Source of the DNA: Lycorma delicatula
Taxonomy: Eukaryota > Arthropoda > Insecta > Hemiptera > Fulgoridae
DNA: 64,000 bases
Assembly (NCBI RefSeq): GCF_047948215.1
Contig: NC_134464.1
Location: 35,525,020-35,589,019 of the forward strand
Direction of reading: 5' to 3'
The notes under the pieces are model-generated. The model had not been told where the DNA came from. It did not search any database and saw nothing but the letters and a program-made list of their open reading frames with translations. Below are positions 10,889 through 22,080 of this stretch, piece by piece. Position numbers and translations under genes: made by a program. Numbering within the stretch: the first letter of the stretch is position 1; the number at the start of each line of letters is the position of its first letter.

Positions 10889-12740
10889 GCAGGGCGTGCC
10901 TAAGGCACGCCTCCGCAGCTAGACCCTCCTGGCGGGCGGGGTCTCGGAATGGGATTAAATTAGGGATAAAGTGCGATTTAAATTAGGTGTCCAAAATGGA
11001 TTACCACTTGTGTAAAAAGTTTTTTCTTTTGAATGATGAAAATTGATCAGGAAAAACGAAAAAATATCAACAAATCTTCCCAATTAAATCTGGTTAAGAT
11101 CGGTTTAGGCATCTTTTAAAGATTGCTCACTCTGAAGATTTTGATCAAGATCTATAATATTCATTTGTAAATTCACTCAATACGTGAGCTGGAAGCTTAA
11201 ATATAAATTAAATTAATTAATTTATTATTTATATTTATTAATAATAATTTACGAAACAAATTATCGTAATAAGAAACTAATCTACCTTGACACAATAACA
11301 AAAGCGAAGTTGTCTTCAAAATCAATAAATCGCTAAGGAGGATATATAGTATTCAAAATTCTTCTAATTTTGACTTCTATTGTTTACCATTTGATTTAAC
11401 CCATGTGTTTTGTCTATTTGTATGTTTAATACAAGACCAAAAAAAGTCATGTATATTATTCTAAATGGATAGGGAATGGAATGCAAAGTTAGCGGGAGTT
11501 TATAGATTCTCCCTTCGGATCGCAGAACCTGGACAGAGTCCCTTGCTGCTGGATGATTATAAATCGGGCGTGTTTTTTTAAAAGGTTTATTTTAAGGTCT
11601 AATTTTTCAAGTTTTGTCTTATTTAATATTTTGTATTTTTAAGGACGGATTTAATTGCATTCCAATCCGTTGTTAAACCAGCGTTATCGAACCCATTTTT
11701 ATGGGCCGACCGCGGAAGGCTAGGCTTATGAAACCTGTCATCCCGACGTAATTCCCCTTCAGACCGTCCACTGAAGTCCTTTCGGTGCTAACGCTTCATA
11801 GGCTAGCAGGAATACGCCACAACGGGGCACTAACTATATGGAGGGAGCAATGAGCCCCCTTTTCCGGAGGAGTCGCAATTGCTGATTTATGTTAATTTGT
11901 ATGTAGGTTTTAAAGGAAGGATTGTGTAGAAGCTCTTCATCCACTTCTGTTATGGCTGCCTTTCAGGACGCATCTCTGCTGGGCTCTGTTCCGGACTCCT
12001 GTCCGTAAAGTTGGGATGGGTAGAGGGTCTTCCTTCTTCTTCCGATGACCTCTTCATTCTTCTTTGGCCTGCACTTTCCGAGAATTGGTAGTAACCGAAG
12101 TTACATACCGTTAACCTTAGTATTCCCGAGGCCCCGAAGGGCTGAACGGGGGAAAGTGCAGGTTTCTTCTTTCTTCCATGCTGTCAGTGGCTGCTGGGCA
12201 TGTGACTGCTGGGCTGATAGTTGCTGGGCTCGTTCCCTCATTCTTCTTTCTTGAAAGGAAAGGGAATAGGGAACTTACAATTTGGTGGTACCTATTCGCG
12301 ATCGCGGTTTTGGGGCGGCGATTGCCTTTTCAGAAGCAAACAGTAGTTCTTTACTCTACATAATATTAATCTCCAGACACACGTGTGTCCGGGAAGGGGT
12401 TGGGGGGACCGCGTGGCCGCAGTGAAGAAACCATTTGTTTATTGTGGTGGCTGTGGGTATCTGCAACAAAAGAAACAGAACACACACAAAAAAAAAAAAA
12501 AAAAAAAAAAAAAAACATGCTTAACGTATTTTGTTGTCTTGATACCGTATAACTCGCTGACTTGTACAGTTTACACTCGAAAACCATTCACTCGCGACCC
12601 CGGAAACGTTTCTGACGCGTTTTTCCGTTTGTGGCTCATGCGATATGGAGGCCCCTAAGCCTGGTTTGTCGATTCTCGGCTCCCGCACCGCACCATCACG
12701 GTGGTTCGTCCAGTACGGCGTGAGGCCGCTTCCTAAATGG
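10889..12740. other. GC-richer island, probable remnant of an unassigned mobile element
   Basis: The stretch starts with a near-palindrome (AGCTGC..GGCGTGCCTAAGGCACGCC..GCAGCT, about 10890-10921) and a GGCGGGCGGGG run. It carries several GC-rich blocks (11500-11560, 11690-11880, 11940-12430, 12590-12740) separated by AT-rich DNA. A 29-base poly-A run sits at about 12487-12515. An inverted pair CCTGCACTTTCC/GGAAAGTGCAGG lies at 12068-12079 and 12151-12162. No protein motif was recognised, and the ORFs at 12045-12658 look accidental. It may be the untranslated region of a retroelement; that is inference. Confidence 0.35.
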
Positions 12741-12840
12741 ATAGTATTTTCAGTATCGATTTATTTATATCGAAAATAGTTGTATTTTTAGATCTACTAC
12801 GATATTGAATGAATGAATTACTGTAGTAAAATTAATTAAT

Positions 12841-13410
12841 TACTTCCTTGTACGAGACATCTGTACGTATGTACTACGTACATGGCATGTACGTTCGTAG
12901 TATGTTGAGATTTTGGATTGAGGAGTGTTGTAACATCTAGGTGTGCACCTCCCTTTTTGATTGCAATCGACAGAGCCAAAAGTGTCCAAAAAAGCCCAAA
13001 ATCCAAATAAATTTGAATTTTAGACTTTTTATTAACTACAGTAATAAGCCCGCATTGAGAGCTTTAACGATATATGATAGAGGTATTTATTTTCATTGGT
13101 TCCAGAGTTATAGCCAATTGAAATTTTAATTAATGAAATATTTGGATCTTTTGAGGGGAAGGCACATCGGTTCGAATCAGACTTCATTTCTTTTCTTTTT
13201 TTTAATTTAAATATATTGATTTGTTAATAATTATTAACCTCTTATTACAAAAAACAAATTACGATGAATAATTCAATAACAAAAAAAAAATATGAAAAAA
13301 TATCAGCAGTTTTTTAAAATTTTATGTACTTTTAATTATAAAGAATTGTGTAAATGTAATTTAATAGGCGTACTAGGAAGTCATGTTTGTCCACATCAGA
13401 TTTTTTCAAT
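12841..13410 (-). mobile_element. Repeat A copy, inverted, with internal loss near one end
   Basis: ACTTCCTTGTACGA at 12841 is followed at once by the CTGTACGTATGTAC block, so the usual GATTTCAACGGAAATATCC section is missing. The other end reads AATAGGCGTACTAGGAAGTC, then TGTCCACATCAGATTTTTT. It lies in the opposite orientation to the copies at 4.0 and 9.5 kb. Confidence 0.7.
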
Positions 13411-16400
13411 TGGTCTTCAGCTGATGTTTGACAAATCCCATTTAGTAAGAATTAATATATTTTCCTCTTGGCTGACATTTTGAAAATTGTTTTTTTGTTC
13501 ATATTACCTTAGCGGCTAAAGCAGTTCTTTCATTTCTGAAATGTTTACATGGTTAGGAATCCAACAAGTTTTCGTAGTGGTTACTAAGAAAAAAAGCATA
13601 AATGTCTGCAGTTATAATTATTGTAGTGAATATATTGGAGAGAATTGTTGAAGATCACTTACTGAATTTCAACACAACAGAATATGAGCGAATCTGTTTG
13701 TGATTTTATTTTACTTATTTATTTATTTTGATTAATTTTTTTACCTGAAATCTCATACAATATATATTTTTTGACGGTTGGATTTTTGAGTCTTGATTTC
13801 AAAATGTTTCTTATTTAAGTGTTACGTTCGTTTCTTGATCTGTGGTGCTTGTATTATTATTTACCAAGGTAGATAAAAATATTTGTTAAAATGCTAATAA
13901 TATTATTTAAAAACTGTTTTTATTTTTTGTATATTTTGAATATTTGTTCTGTTATTTATATAGTCTTTATAGCTGCTGTACCTTAAAAATTTGAATAAAC
14001 GATTTCATAGTATAAAACGGTACGAAATTCTACTGTTTGTATTTCTTAGATAATAATAACCTTTCTTATTGTTTGGATTAAAAAAAAAAAATGTTATAAA
14101 TTCCCTGATAATTATTCGAACGAAAGAAGAAAAAAATTAGAGGATTTAGAATATGGGAAAGAGTAGGTTTGAAGAAACGGACTGTTAAAGGGAAAAATGA
14201 AACAGTAGTGAGGGAAATGAGTAAAAAATGAAACCTTTATCAGAAAAATACCAAATAACATCAAATTGGCTGGGAGATGTTGTAAAGGGAGAAGTATTGA
14301 TAACAACAATCCTATAAACAAGTCCTATAAATAGAAAGAAAAGAAACCAGAAAATCTTAATAATGATAAATAATCCAAAAAGAAATTGGAGCTTTCATGA
14401 ATTCTAAATAGAAATAGAGGAGAATGAAGATTGACGCGGTATAAATGATCTTCCTCGGGGCAGATATCCATATAAATGATTTATCATTGCCCTCGTTCAG
14501 TTGGTAAGTTTTTTTTGAGTCAGTTTTCTGGTAATTTTCATTCATATTTAAAATCTGAATTCTCTTCCGAATTTTATATCTTTGATCTACTTTTACTACG
14601 TCGTTGGCATTTCTTTTTAATTTTTTTTTCAATCATACTAATTTCATTATTGGTAAAAGTAAAAATGGTTATATTTATTTTGATTGTTGTTTTGTCTGTT
14701 GCGCTGGCATTTTAAAATTTGTCTCGAATTATAATAGAAAACTTTCAGCCTGATATTATATACTCTTATTAAAGTTTCTGAAAGTTAATATTTATCTCAC
14801 GGATGAATTTGTTTTTATATACGTCGCATCTTAATCAAATATTTTATAAAAAAGAATGTTCGTGATTCGAACCTTATATTTCTTTGTATGTAAATTCAAG
14901 TCTTACAATTTACCAATATGATCGACTTCAATGATTATTACCTTTTTTTTTTATTTACTCATATAAATTTATTTATTTTTTTAGAGGGAGTTCCTCTGTT
15001 CCGTAATAGGTTTTTCTATTATAAGAACATTAAACGAAATATTACATTATATGCGTACCCGATTTGAAACTATATTCTTTAATTTTTTTAAATTTATTTG
15101 TCATCTTCATTGGTGGTTAGTATTGCGGTATAAGAAAGTTTGCGGTTTGTGGTTGTTTACTATAGGTAATGATATACATTTAGCCTGATGTCATTCCGAT
15201 ATTTAAATTAAATTTAAGTAAAAATTTAAGAAAATTTCTATAAAAAAAAAACATACGTGTCCCATCATTCCATAGAGTTTTATTTTGCGCTTGTAGTCGT
15301 TTATCTGCATTACGTAATTATTTTTATTTTTTTAACAAGATGCAAGCTTTTCAGCCAAAGATTTGTTTGTATGTTCCACATATCATAACTAGATTTTTTT
15401 TTTAACGGAAATAATTCAAAGATTTTATTTACTTATACATTTTTTTCCATAAGTTAGGGTAGCGTAATTATAGTAGTATATAGATGAATATTATTTTGAT
15501 ATTCAAAGTATTTTCACGCAAATGTATAAGAAAGTTAATAGGAAAATATAACATATGTTCCTGCATTTTAGATTGCCTTTACGTCATGATCTATAACTTC
15601 TCTTTTCATTCTTTTTTTATTTATGATTATTTCATGTTTAGGATTAAATTTTTGTAGTGTATCAAAATATAATTTTAGTCGTTCTGATATTTAAATATCA
15701 AACTATTTATTTCTATAAATAATATTTTTTTCTGTGAAAATATAAAATAATCTTAGGAAACGTGTTTTTTTTTTTTTTTTTAATAATCTATAGTTTTAAC
15801 TCGCGCAAGGTGCTATTATATAATTCTTTCTTTTATTTTTTGTTCAACAAAATACTTCCTGCCTTCTGCGTTTCTTACAAACGTTTTTTTAATACGGGTT
15901 TTTTTTCTATAGGCATAAAAATATTTTAAAAGAAAATCATATAAAAAGTTGTAACTATTTTTTTAATTAATTAATAAAACGATTTTAAAAATACTCAAAA
16001 AGGCTGAAAGAAAAGTTATATGACTTTTTTAGGTTAGTTATTTATTTTTATACAGTGGAAAAATAATGATATTTGAAAAAAAATTTAATTAAAAAAAATC
16101 GTTATTTTTTTTCTCCAGCTCCCAAAATCATCTTCGAAGAACATTTTTAATTTTTGTATGTTTGTGGAAGTGGAAGAGACTTAAACATATTCCTCTGAAA
16201 AATGTACAACCAGTAAAACATAAGCTAAGATTTATTTTTTTGGGGGAGAATTATAGTGAGATTTTATTGTAATATTACTATTAAAAAGTTTAAAATAACC
16301 CAAAAAGTTTTGAAAAATTAAAAAAAACCGTTATTTTTTAATCTTTCATCGGCTTCACCACCCCCAATATTGCTCGCAAGTATTTTTTTTTGGGGTCGTT

Positions 16401-16460
16401 AGCAGTACTATTATGCCTAGGAAGACAAAAAATTTGGTTAGAAGATATGTAGTAGATAAA
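13411..16460. other. 3-kb AT-rich spacer
   Basis: A long stretch with many homopolymers and no recognisable gene, transposase or RNA. Paired short ORFs at 14112-14715 on both strands are mutually overlapping and lack motifs. Confidence 0.5.
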
Positions 16461-16461
16461 T

Positions 16462-16597
16462 ATATGATGTGGAACCACGTGGCTTCATTGTACGCCTATA
16501 CATTTTTTTAAAATGAAAAGTACATAAAATTTTATTTAATTTATAACTTCTGATATTTTTCATATTTTTTTCTTTATTGTTATTATTGAATTAACTC
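16462..16597 (+). mobile_element. Repeat A, left-end fragment
   Basis: GATGTGGAACCACGTGGCTT followed by CATTGTACGCCTATA is the Repeat A left end. Similarity is lost after the TTATTGAATTA block, where a different repeat (Repeat F) begins. Confidence 0.55.
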
Positions 16598-16900
16598 CCA
16601 CATTTTTGAGATATTGATCCAAACGATTTACCGATAAATTGCCCTAAATACACCAATCTGTATGCCAAATTTCATAATAGTCTGTTTATCCAGTCAAAAG
16701 TTATTAAGATTCAAACATGCCAACACGATAACGTACGTACGAACATTACTTTTCCATTTTTTTTTGTTTTTTGGGGCCCCTGTGTTATAAAATGTCGAGA
16801 AGTATAAAAAAGATCTTACATATTTTTTGACTAATTACCACCATACTTTTCTCCTTGTAGCCCAGCTGTAGAGCTACGATATCAGGAAAATAAAAATTAG
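16598..16900. repeat. Repeat F fragment, related to the 18.3-kb repeat
   Basis: It contains CAAAAGTTATTAAGATTCAA and ends CTCCTTGTAGCCCAGCTGTAGAGCTACG followed by GAAAATAAAAATT. The end resembles the tips at 18690-18735 and, inverted, 33870-33905. Probably a non-autonomous DNA element; its boundaries are approximate. Confidence 0.4.
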
Positions 16901-18040
16901 ACATTTTATTTTTATTCTTTAAGATATTTTGATTTATAATAGTATACGCTGAATTTAAATTAATATGAACAACTTAGTCATCCTTAATTCATCACCAACT
17001 TCTGTTAGTTGAAATTCAAGAGTTTTGAAAAGTGTTTCTTATAATTTATTTTTATAATAAATGTTTATATTTTTAGAAATTACCTGTTATTTATTTTCAC
17101 TTTCGTAGGGATTAAAAGTCTTCCGGCCTCTGATGGAAATTTATGCATTTATGGAATAATCTAGGACTTAATACTTAATCTTCATAACTCACGATTGATT
17201 AAATAATTTAATAGTAGTATTAATAATAACTTGGTGTGATATCGCATACTCTGTTCTGCTATTATAGAAAACGATTTAAATTTTTGATATATACACTTTA
17301 TTGAAAATAATAACCATGATTTATAGATTATTACTTTGTATTTTAATTTACTTCAATTCATTTTTCTTTGTCATTATCATTATTTTCCTGTCTTCTTAGA
17401 AAGAACTGGGAGACGTTTAAAATGTATATCGTTTAAGTTCAGAAAGGAAATAAATTTATATGAAGCATCGGTGTACTTCATCGTACGCTAAAGTTTGCAT
17501 ACGTTACATTTTTTATTGGTGATATTATACAACAATATAATATGTGTGATGTGTTGCATATTTTTTATGTACGTTATGTTGTTATTTAACCGTCATTTAA
17601 ATATTCATACATAAATTTTATGCTTAATTTATGCCGGTCTATTGAATATAACTGTATTGTCTGGAATATTTTTGCTTATAATATTTAGTAGTTTATAAAA
17701 TATTACTCACAAAAAGCGCGCTCACGTACGCACGCACGCATATATATCTAATTTTGTTTTATATTAATTGCTTATCCATTAGAAAAAATATTTGGAAATA
17801 AATATTATAATTTTTTTCGTTCCCGAAAGACCAATTGTGGAAAAGATTTTTACCAACTGGTAAAATCCGTAAATAAAAAGCTTACAACACAGTTTTAGGA
17901 CTTTAGTTCCTATAACTGTGGGTTGTTTCTCATGCACGGCTAAAAAACACAATACAATTTAAAATATTTATAATTTTATTTAAATATAATATTTTTTCGT
18001 TTATTTTATTCAGTGATTCTAACTAAAGAACGCGCGCATA
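16901..18040. other. AT-rich spacer
   Basis: No gene was seen. A small CG-containing simple tract lies at 17717-17750 and a hairpin (ACAGTTTTAGGA/TCCTATAACTGT) at about 17890-17920. Confidence 0.4.
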
Positions 18041-18111
18041 CCGTATAGCGGTACTAGAGGCGATGTTCGGCACTAACTATTGTAATTTCACAACTTACAT
18101 AGAACAGATTT

Positions 18112-18215
18112 CGCTTGTACGGTCGACTGGTGTAGCCGCGAGGCTTAACGCACCAGTTACCGAGTCAACCGGGCGATCAAGTTCGAGACCAAGCCAGATC
18201 GAGGTACTCTTTTAC
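18112..18215 (+). repeat. tRNA-derived SINE head (second type)
   Basis: The segment reads like a tRNA gene: a box-A-like TGGTGTAGCCGCGAGG near 18129 and a box-B-like AAGTTCGAGACC near 18180, with GC-rich content unlike the flanks. The arms do not pair well enough for a functional tRNA, so a pol III-derived SINE is more likely. Confidence 0.45.
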
Positions 18216-18289
18216 ATTTGAAATATTATTCATTTATTTAATTCTACTGCCAACCTTTGACGTCACAACATAGAGTAGTTTAGAACATT

Positions 18290-18737
18290 TTTTCAGGTCG
18301 GGATGCGATTTTGCAAAAATCATTTTTTGCAGATATTGTTATATTTTAATTAACAAATGTGCCTAAGAAACGTATGACCTTAATTAGGGGAAATCTCAAG
18401 ATACTGAGTGTGACCTTGCTCTACAGCCTCACCTTCCTTGACCTTTTTAAGTTGAAAATTTAATTGCAACAATGCTCCAAATGTAGAAGTAATCTGATCA
18501 AGTTTGGTAAAAATCGGTTCAGTAGTTCTGGAGATATAAGGTGATTTAGAGGCCGACACTGAGCGTGCGCGCGCTGCGTACATTAACATTCGGTAAATTT
18601 CTGTTCGGTTTTTTGGTTTTCTGGGTTCCTTAGGTCTCAAAACGTCAAGATCCGGTAAAAACCGCATTTGTGCAAATTGGACCGATTACACAATACTTTC
18701 CCTTGTAGAGCTGTAACGCTATCTAGATGGGAAAGTA
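18290..18737 (+). repeat. Repeat F-like element ending in a GGGAAAGTAAAAA tip
   Basis: It ends with GACCGATTACACAATACTTTCC, then GAGCTGTAACGC and GATGGGAAAGTAAAAA. This is built like the end of Repeat A (GATTACAATACTTCC...GGAAGTAAAAA), so the two families may share transposition signals. The minus-strand ORF at 18380-18667 lies inside it and is treated as a repeat translation. Confidence 0.5.
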
Positions 18738-18981
18738 AAAATTTAACTTATATATTTTTAATTAAAAATGTTTAATAATGCAATTATACTTTTATTACAC
18801 ATTTTTCTAAGACCTCTTTTTAAATGTATGATTTAATTATTACTTAAAAATCAGTCAAAAATTCTGAGTGGAGCGTAATTATTAATCTTTTTAACTGACA
18901 AAACACTTTTTATAATTTTGAGAATTACACCATATTTCTCAGTTTCCTTTAAAAATTAAAAACTTTTCTCCAAAAGATTTT

Positions 18982-19419
18982 TTGAATATGTTAGGGAGGT
19001 TATCCAACTCAGATAAAGTTTCACTATTAAGTAAATTACGTTCCCGAATAATTTTTTTTATAAGAATTGGCTCAATACTTCTTTACTTACTTTTGTTATT
19101 TAATTTTGCATTCTGTGCAGGAAGCTACTGCGGTAGGTTTTGTGTGTGGGATTTATATTATATTTTTATATTGCTGCAATTTATTCTTCCTGACTGGTTG
19201 GATGTTAATATGGCGATTAAAACCAGTCCTTTTAAGTCAACAAGTTCTTCTCAATCGGAAGTAACTGCTGTAACTGTATATTCCTTAACACATAACTGTC
19301 TGGAATCCTTTTATACTTTATTATTTTTCTCATTGAATTTTAAGCGCATACGAATAAAACCAAAAAAAATTATTTATTGTGGATTATTTTATTACAATTT
19401 TCAATTTTATGGAATATGA
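18982..19419 (+). CDS. Unassigned 145-codon ORF, hydrophobic
   Basis: The longest open frame in the window (145 codons). Residues about 23-48 and 58-70 are strongly hydrophobic and could be membrane segments. The sequence is dominated by F, L, I, Y and S, which is what AT-rich noncoding DNA produces. I recognise no family, and no promoter or conserved splice site supports it. More likely a chance frame than a gene. Confidence 0.12.
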   Translation: MNMLGRLSNSDKVSLLSKLRSRIIFFIRIGSILLYLLLLFNFAFCAGSYCGRFCVWDLYYIFILLQFILPDWLDVNMAIKTSPFKSTSSSQSEVTAVTVYSLTHNCLESFYTLLFFSLNFKRIRIKPKKIIYCGLFYYNFQFYGI

Positions 19420-19429
19420 ATTAAAAAAA

Positions 19430-19898
19430 ACCTTTCGGCACGCCGGAAGGCGGAGGTAGATTCACCGGTGTTAAGTAAGAGGTAAAAAAGATTTCCAGCT
19501 TAAAGTTAAGAAAAACTCAAATTTAGTCAATACGACAATGGTTGGATGTGAAAAAAGTTTCACATGTTAGCATACAAGTCCCATCTTCTTACAATTCCAG
19601 CAATGTTTGATATGACCAACCCTTACGGCAAAGGATGACCAAAACAAAGGTCATCCTTTGCCGTAAGGGTTGGTCATATCAAAACTTGTTTCAGACAACG
19701 ACGACTTTTAAACATATTCGATACTGTACATATTAAGGAGGTATGATTTTTTGTCTTCAAAACCCTATTTTTTCCACCCCTTGGGCCAATGATTGGCGAT
19801 ATAAAAAAACTTTACCTACATATGTTTTAGGCCCTTATTCAAAGAATAGTATGAACTTTAAACGAATTCGATATCTTACTTTGAAGATTTTTCTTGAG
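19430..19898 (-). repeat. Repeat E copy 1, with local inverted duplication
   Basis: Running backwards, this matches 34240-34740. Shared blocks include the TACCTCCGCCTT motif, ACAATGGTTGGATGTG, GGTTGGTCATATCAAAA and AGGCCCTTATTCAAAGAATAG. Compared with copy 2 it carries an extra inverted copy of its central segment at 19606-19640. Confidence 0.6.
19606..19683. repeat. Perfect 35-bp inverted repeat with 8-nt loop
   Basis: Positions 19606-19640 (TTTGATATGACCAACCCTTA...) are exactly inverted at 19649-19683 around the loop AAAACAAA. A perfect arm this long predicts a strong hairpin or cruciform. The right arm is the normal repeat sequence and the left arm is the added copy. Confidence 0.95.
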
Positions 19899-20160
19899 CC
19901 TCCTTAAACTGGTTGGCCTAATCTCACAAATGTATCTCCTCTACTTCCTTAATATCCTTCTCCTTAGCTTTTCTCTCTTTTTACCCTCGCTCTCCTTCTG
20001 GCGAACCTCTTTCTCCCTTTGTCGACATTCCCTATCATATTCTGCCTCCTCCCGTTTTGTTTTCCACTTTGTGCCCTTTGCGACTTCTCAGCTAGAGCTA
20101 CCTTCTGCCTAAGAAATCCAGGTATGTAATCCTTCTTCCCTTTCACGATCACTACTCGTA
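19899..20160 (-). other. Pyrimidine-rich tract; charged Lys/Arg/Glu frame on the minus strand
   Basis: The plus strand is CT-rich. The minus strand translates as highly charged, coiled-coil-like sequence (for example KEVRQKESEGKKREK), broken between frames. This could be a remnant of a mobile-element ORF1-type or gag-like protein, but composition alone could explain it. Confidence 0.25.
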
Positions 20161-20700
20161 CAAAAAAGAGAACAAACAATAAAACAAAATCACTAAATTA
20201 CTAAGTCAATAACACAAAACAATTAAATTTATACCGTACAAAACACAACCTCCAAATACATAAGACATGAAGAAACTAAACCAATGAAAGTCGATGTAAC
20301 AAAACAAATCACCAATCAGTGTACCTGTAAGCAAACCAATCAACCAATTAGAATAAAAAAATGACTCCGTTGATGTGGTTAACAAATATCCAAAATTGAC
20401 AACTCAACAGTTTTTTAACTTTCAAAACAAAATACACTACCATCAATCACCAACTAATGTAAAACGTCTAGCAAAATTAATATCCCCAGCAATAACAAAA
20501 TACTTCCTAAAATGATAAAATCAAACAACTGTAAGCCAAAACCGACCGTACAAAGAAATCCTAATTCTAATAATTAACAAATTAACCAAATATTCCGTAA
20601 AAACATTAGTGAACAAAACGATGAAACACTTAACTAAACTAAACGACAAACAAAACCTTAATAGAAAAATTACAAAAACAAATCAGTATCCACAGAGATA
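20160..20700. other. A/C-skewed tract
   Basis: About 540 bp in which the plus strand is strongly enriched in A and C and poor in G, full of CAAAACA, ACCAATCA and AACCAA words. It contrasts with the A/T-balanced surroundings. No ORF or known repeat was recognised. It may be the noncoding part of a mobile element. Confidence 0.45.
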
Positions 20701-20814
20701 ACTGCAGCACGTTCGAACCTATCCAGCGTTGCGTGTCGAACTACCGGATGTACGATGTGAAGGTATTTTTACTTTTTCGGCTATACTCTAGTAATGAATT
20801 CTACGTGTAGAATA

Positions 20815-22080
20815 GCAGGTAAAAAGGGAAAATAGTGATCATCAGCCAAAATGTTGGATATCGGGATTTTTGCAAATGTCAACAATTAAAAACCCATTTC
20901 GTTTTCAATCTTTTTTAATTTTCTTTTTTTTTGTTGGCTTTTTTTTTGAAAACTCAGAGAGAATACCGGCATAATTTTTATGTCAGAATATTTCTTAGCG
21001 ATAACATCATTGGGAACCTAATCGCCCGGTTTGAAAGAACTGGATTAGTCGGCGATCTTCCGGGAAGAGATCTTAAGTGCGCTGATCCAGCGGTGGAAGT
21101 TGTACGGCCGGGCATCTTTGAGGCTGCATCAGATAGATGAAACCTCAAAGATGCCCTTTACCTTTACCTGTCGTCGCTCTGCTCAAATAGGCATAGCCAG
21201 AAAATGCTTCAGAAGATCCTGAAATTGGATTTAAAATGTTTCCATAAAAGATGCAAATGGTTCAAGCTTTACTACCCCAAAATACTCAGTAGAGCCTACA
21301 GTATGCCATTCGATTTCAACACCTAGCCAGAACAACAAAGATAATGATTTATGACATCCTTTTTCATTTAAACGGGTTTATCAACAAAAACTGCAGATTT
21401 TGTGGTACTGAGAATCTCAAAGAATTACATAAGCATCAATTACATTCCCAAAGATGCTCTTTTGGTGCGGTGTCACGGGTGAAACAATTATTGGCCCCTA
21501 TTTATTTGAAGAGTAAAGGTCCGGTAGAAAGAGTCATCGGGTCCCTGTAGAGGACAATGCTTGAAAATTTTTACGCCCAGAGATCGAAGATAATCAGGAG
21601 GTGTGATTCCCACAGGTTGGAGGAGCTACTGCGCATACTGCTAGGGCGACGATGGACCTCCTGCGAGAAATTTTCGGTGAACGAATAATTTCAAAAAATG
21701 ATGAATTTGTTTGGCTTCTGCGTTCTCCTGATTTGACAATACAAAACTTCTTTTGCGGGGGCTACTTGAAAGAATGAGCTTACGGAAATAACCGCGAATA
21801 ATTTAAGAATTTAAGGAGAACATTCGAGCCGAAATCCGACGTTTAGGAATGAAACCTTGGGTACGGTCACGGAGAATGCTGTGAAAAGAGCTTGTATTTG
21901 TGAGAAGAAAAATGGTGGTCATTTTGAGGAATTATTGCTTTTCACAAATAATACTGAAAAAGTCGATTAATTATATTTCCAAATAAAATAATAAAAAATT
22001 AAAAAAACAAGTGATTGTAAAATGTATTTTTGTTTTATATCATTCAGTCTTTCAGTGGTCACTCTATTTTAGTTGGAAAA
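20815..22080 (+). mobile_element. Degenerate mariner-type transposon
   Basis: Weak inverted tips (AAAATAGTGATCATCA near 20829 and, reversed, GTGGTCACTCTATTTT near 22058) enclose a plus-strand transposase fossil. The size of about 1.26 kb is normal for a mariner. The tips are too diverged to fix the ends exactly. Confidence 0.6.
20940..21960 (+). pseudogene. Mariner-like transposase fossil
   Basis: Readable blocks, in shifting frames: NIIGNLIARFERTGLVGDLPGR (20999-21066), the N-terminal HTH-to-linker region (FxxTGSVxDxxxxGR); FHLNGFINKNCRFCGTENLKELHKH (about 21362-21436), the first-Asp block; SLRGLLERMSLRK-type sequence near 21740; and a C-terminal IRAEIRRLGM block near 21820. There are many stops and frameshifts. 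Inactive. Confidence 0.7.

Noticed and set aside
12366..12658. Overlapping ORFs on both strands around 12.4-12.6 kb
   Set aside because: Both read through the long A homopolymer (poly-Lys or poly-Phe). No credible protein.
18380..18667. Minus-strand 95-codon ORF
   Set aside because: It lies wholly inside a dispersed repeat with a transposon-like tip, so it is most likely a translated repeat.
18982..19419. Longest ORF in the window as a confident membrane-protein gene
   Set aside because: The translation is dominated by F, L, I, Y and S, as AT-rich noncoding DNA gives, with no motif or supporting signals. It is listed only as a low-confidence ORF.
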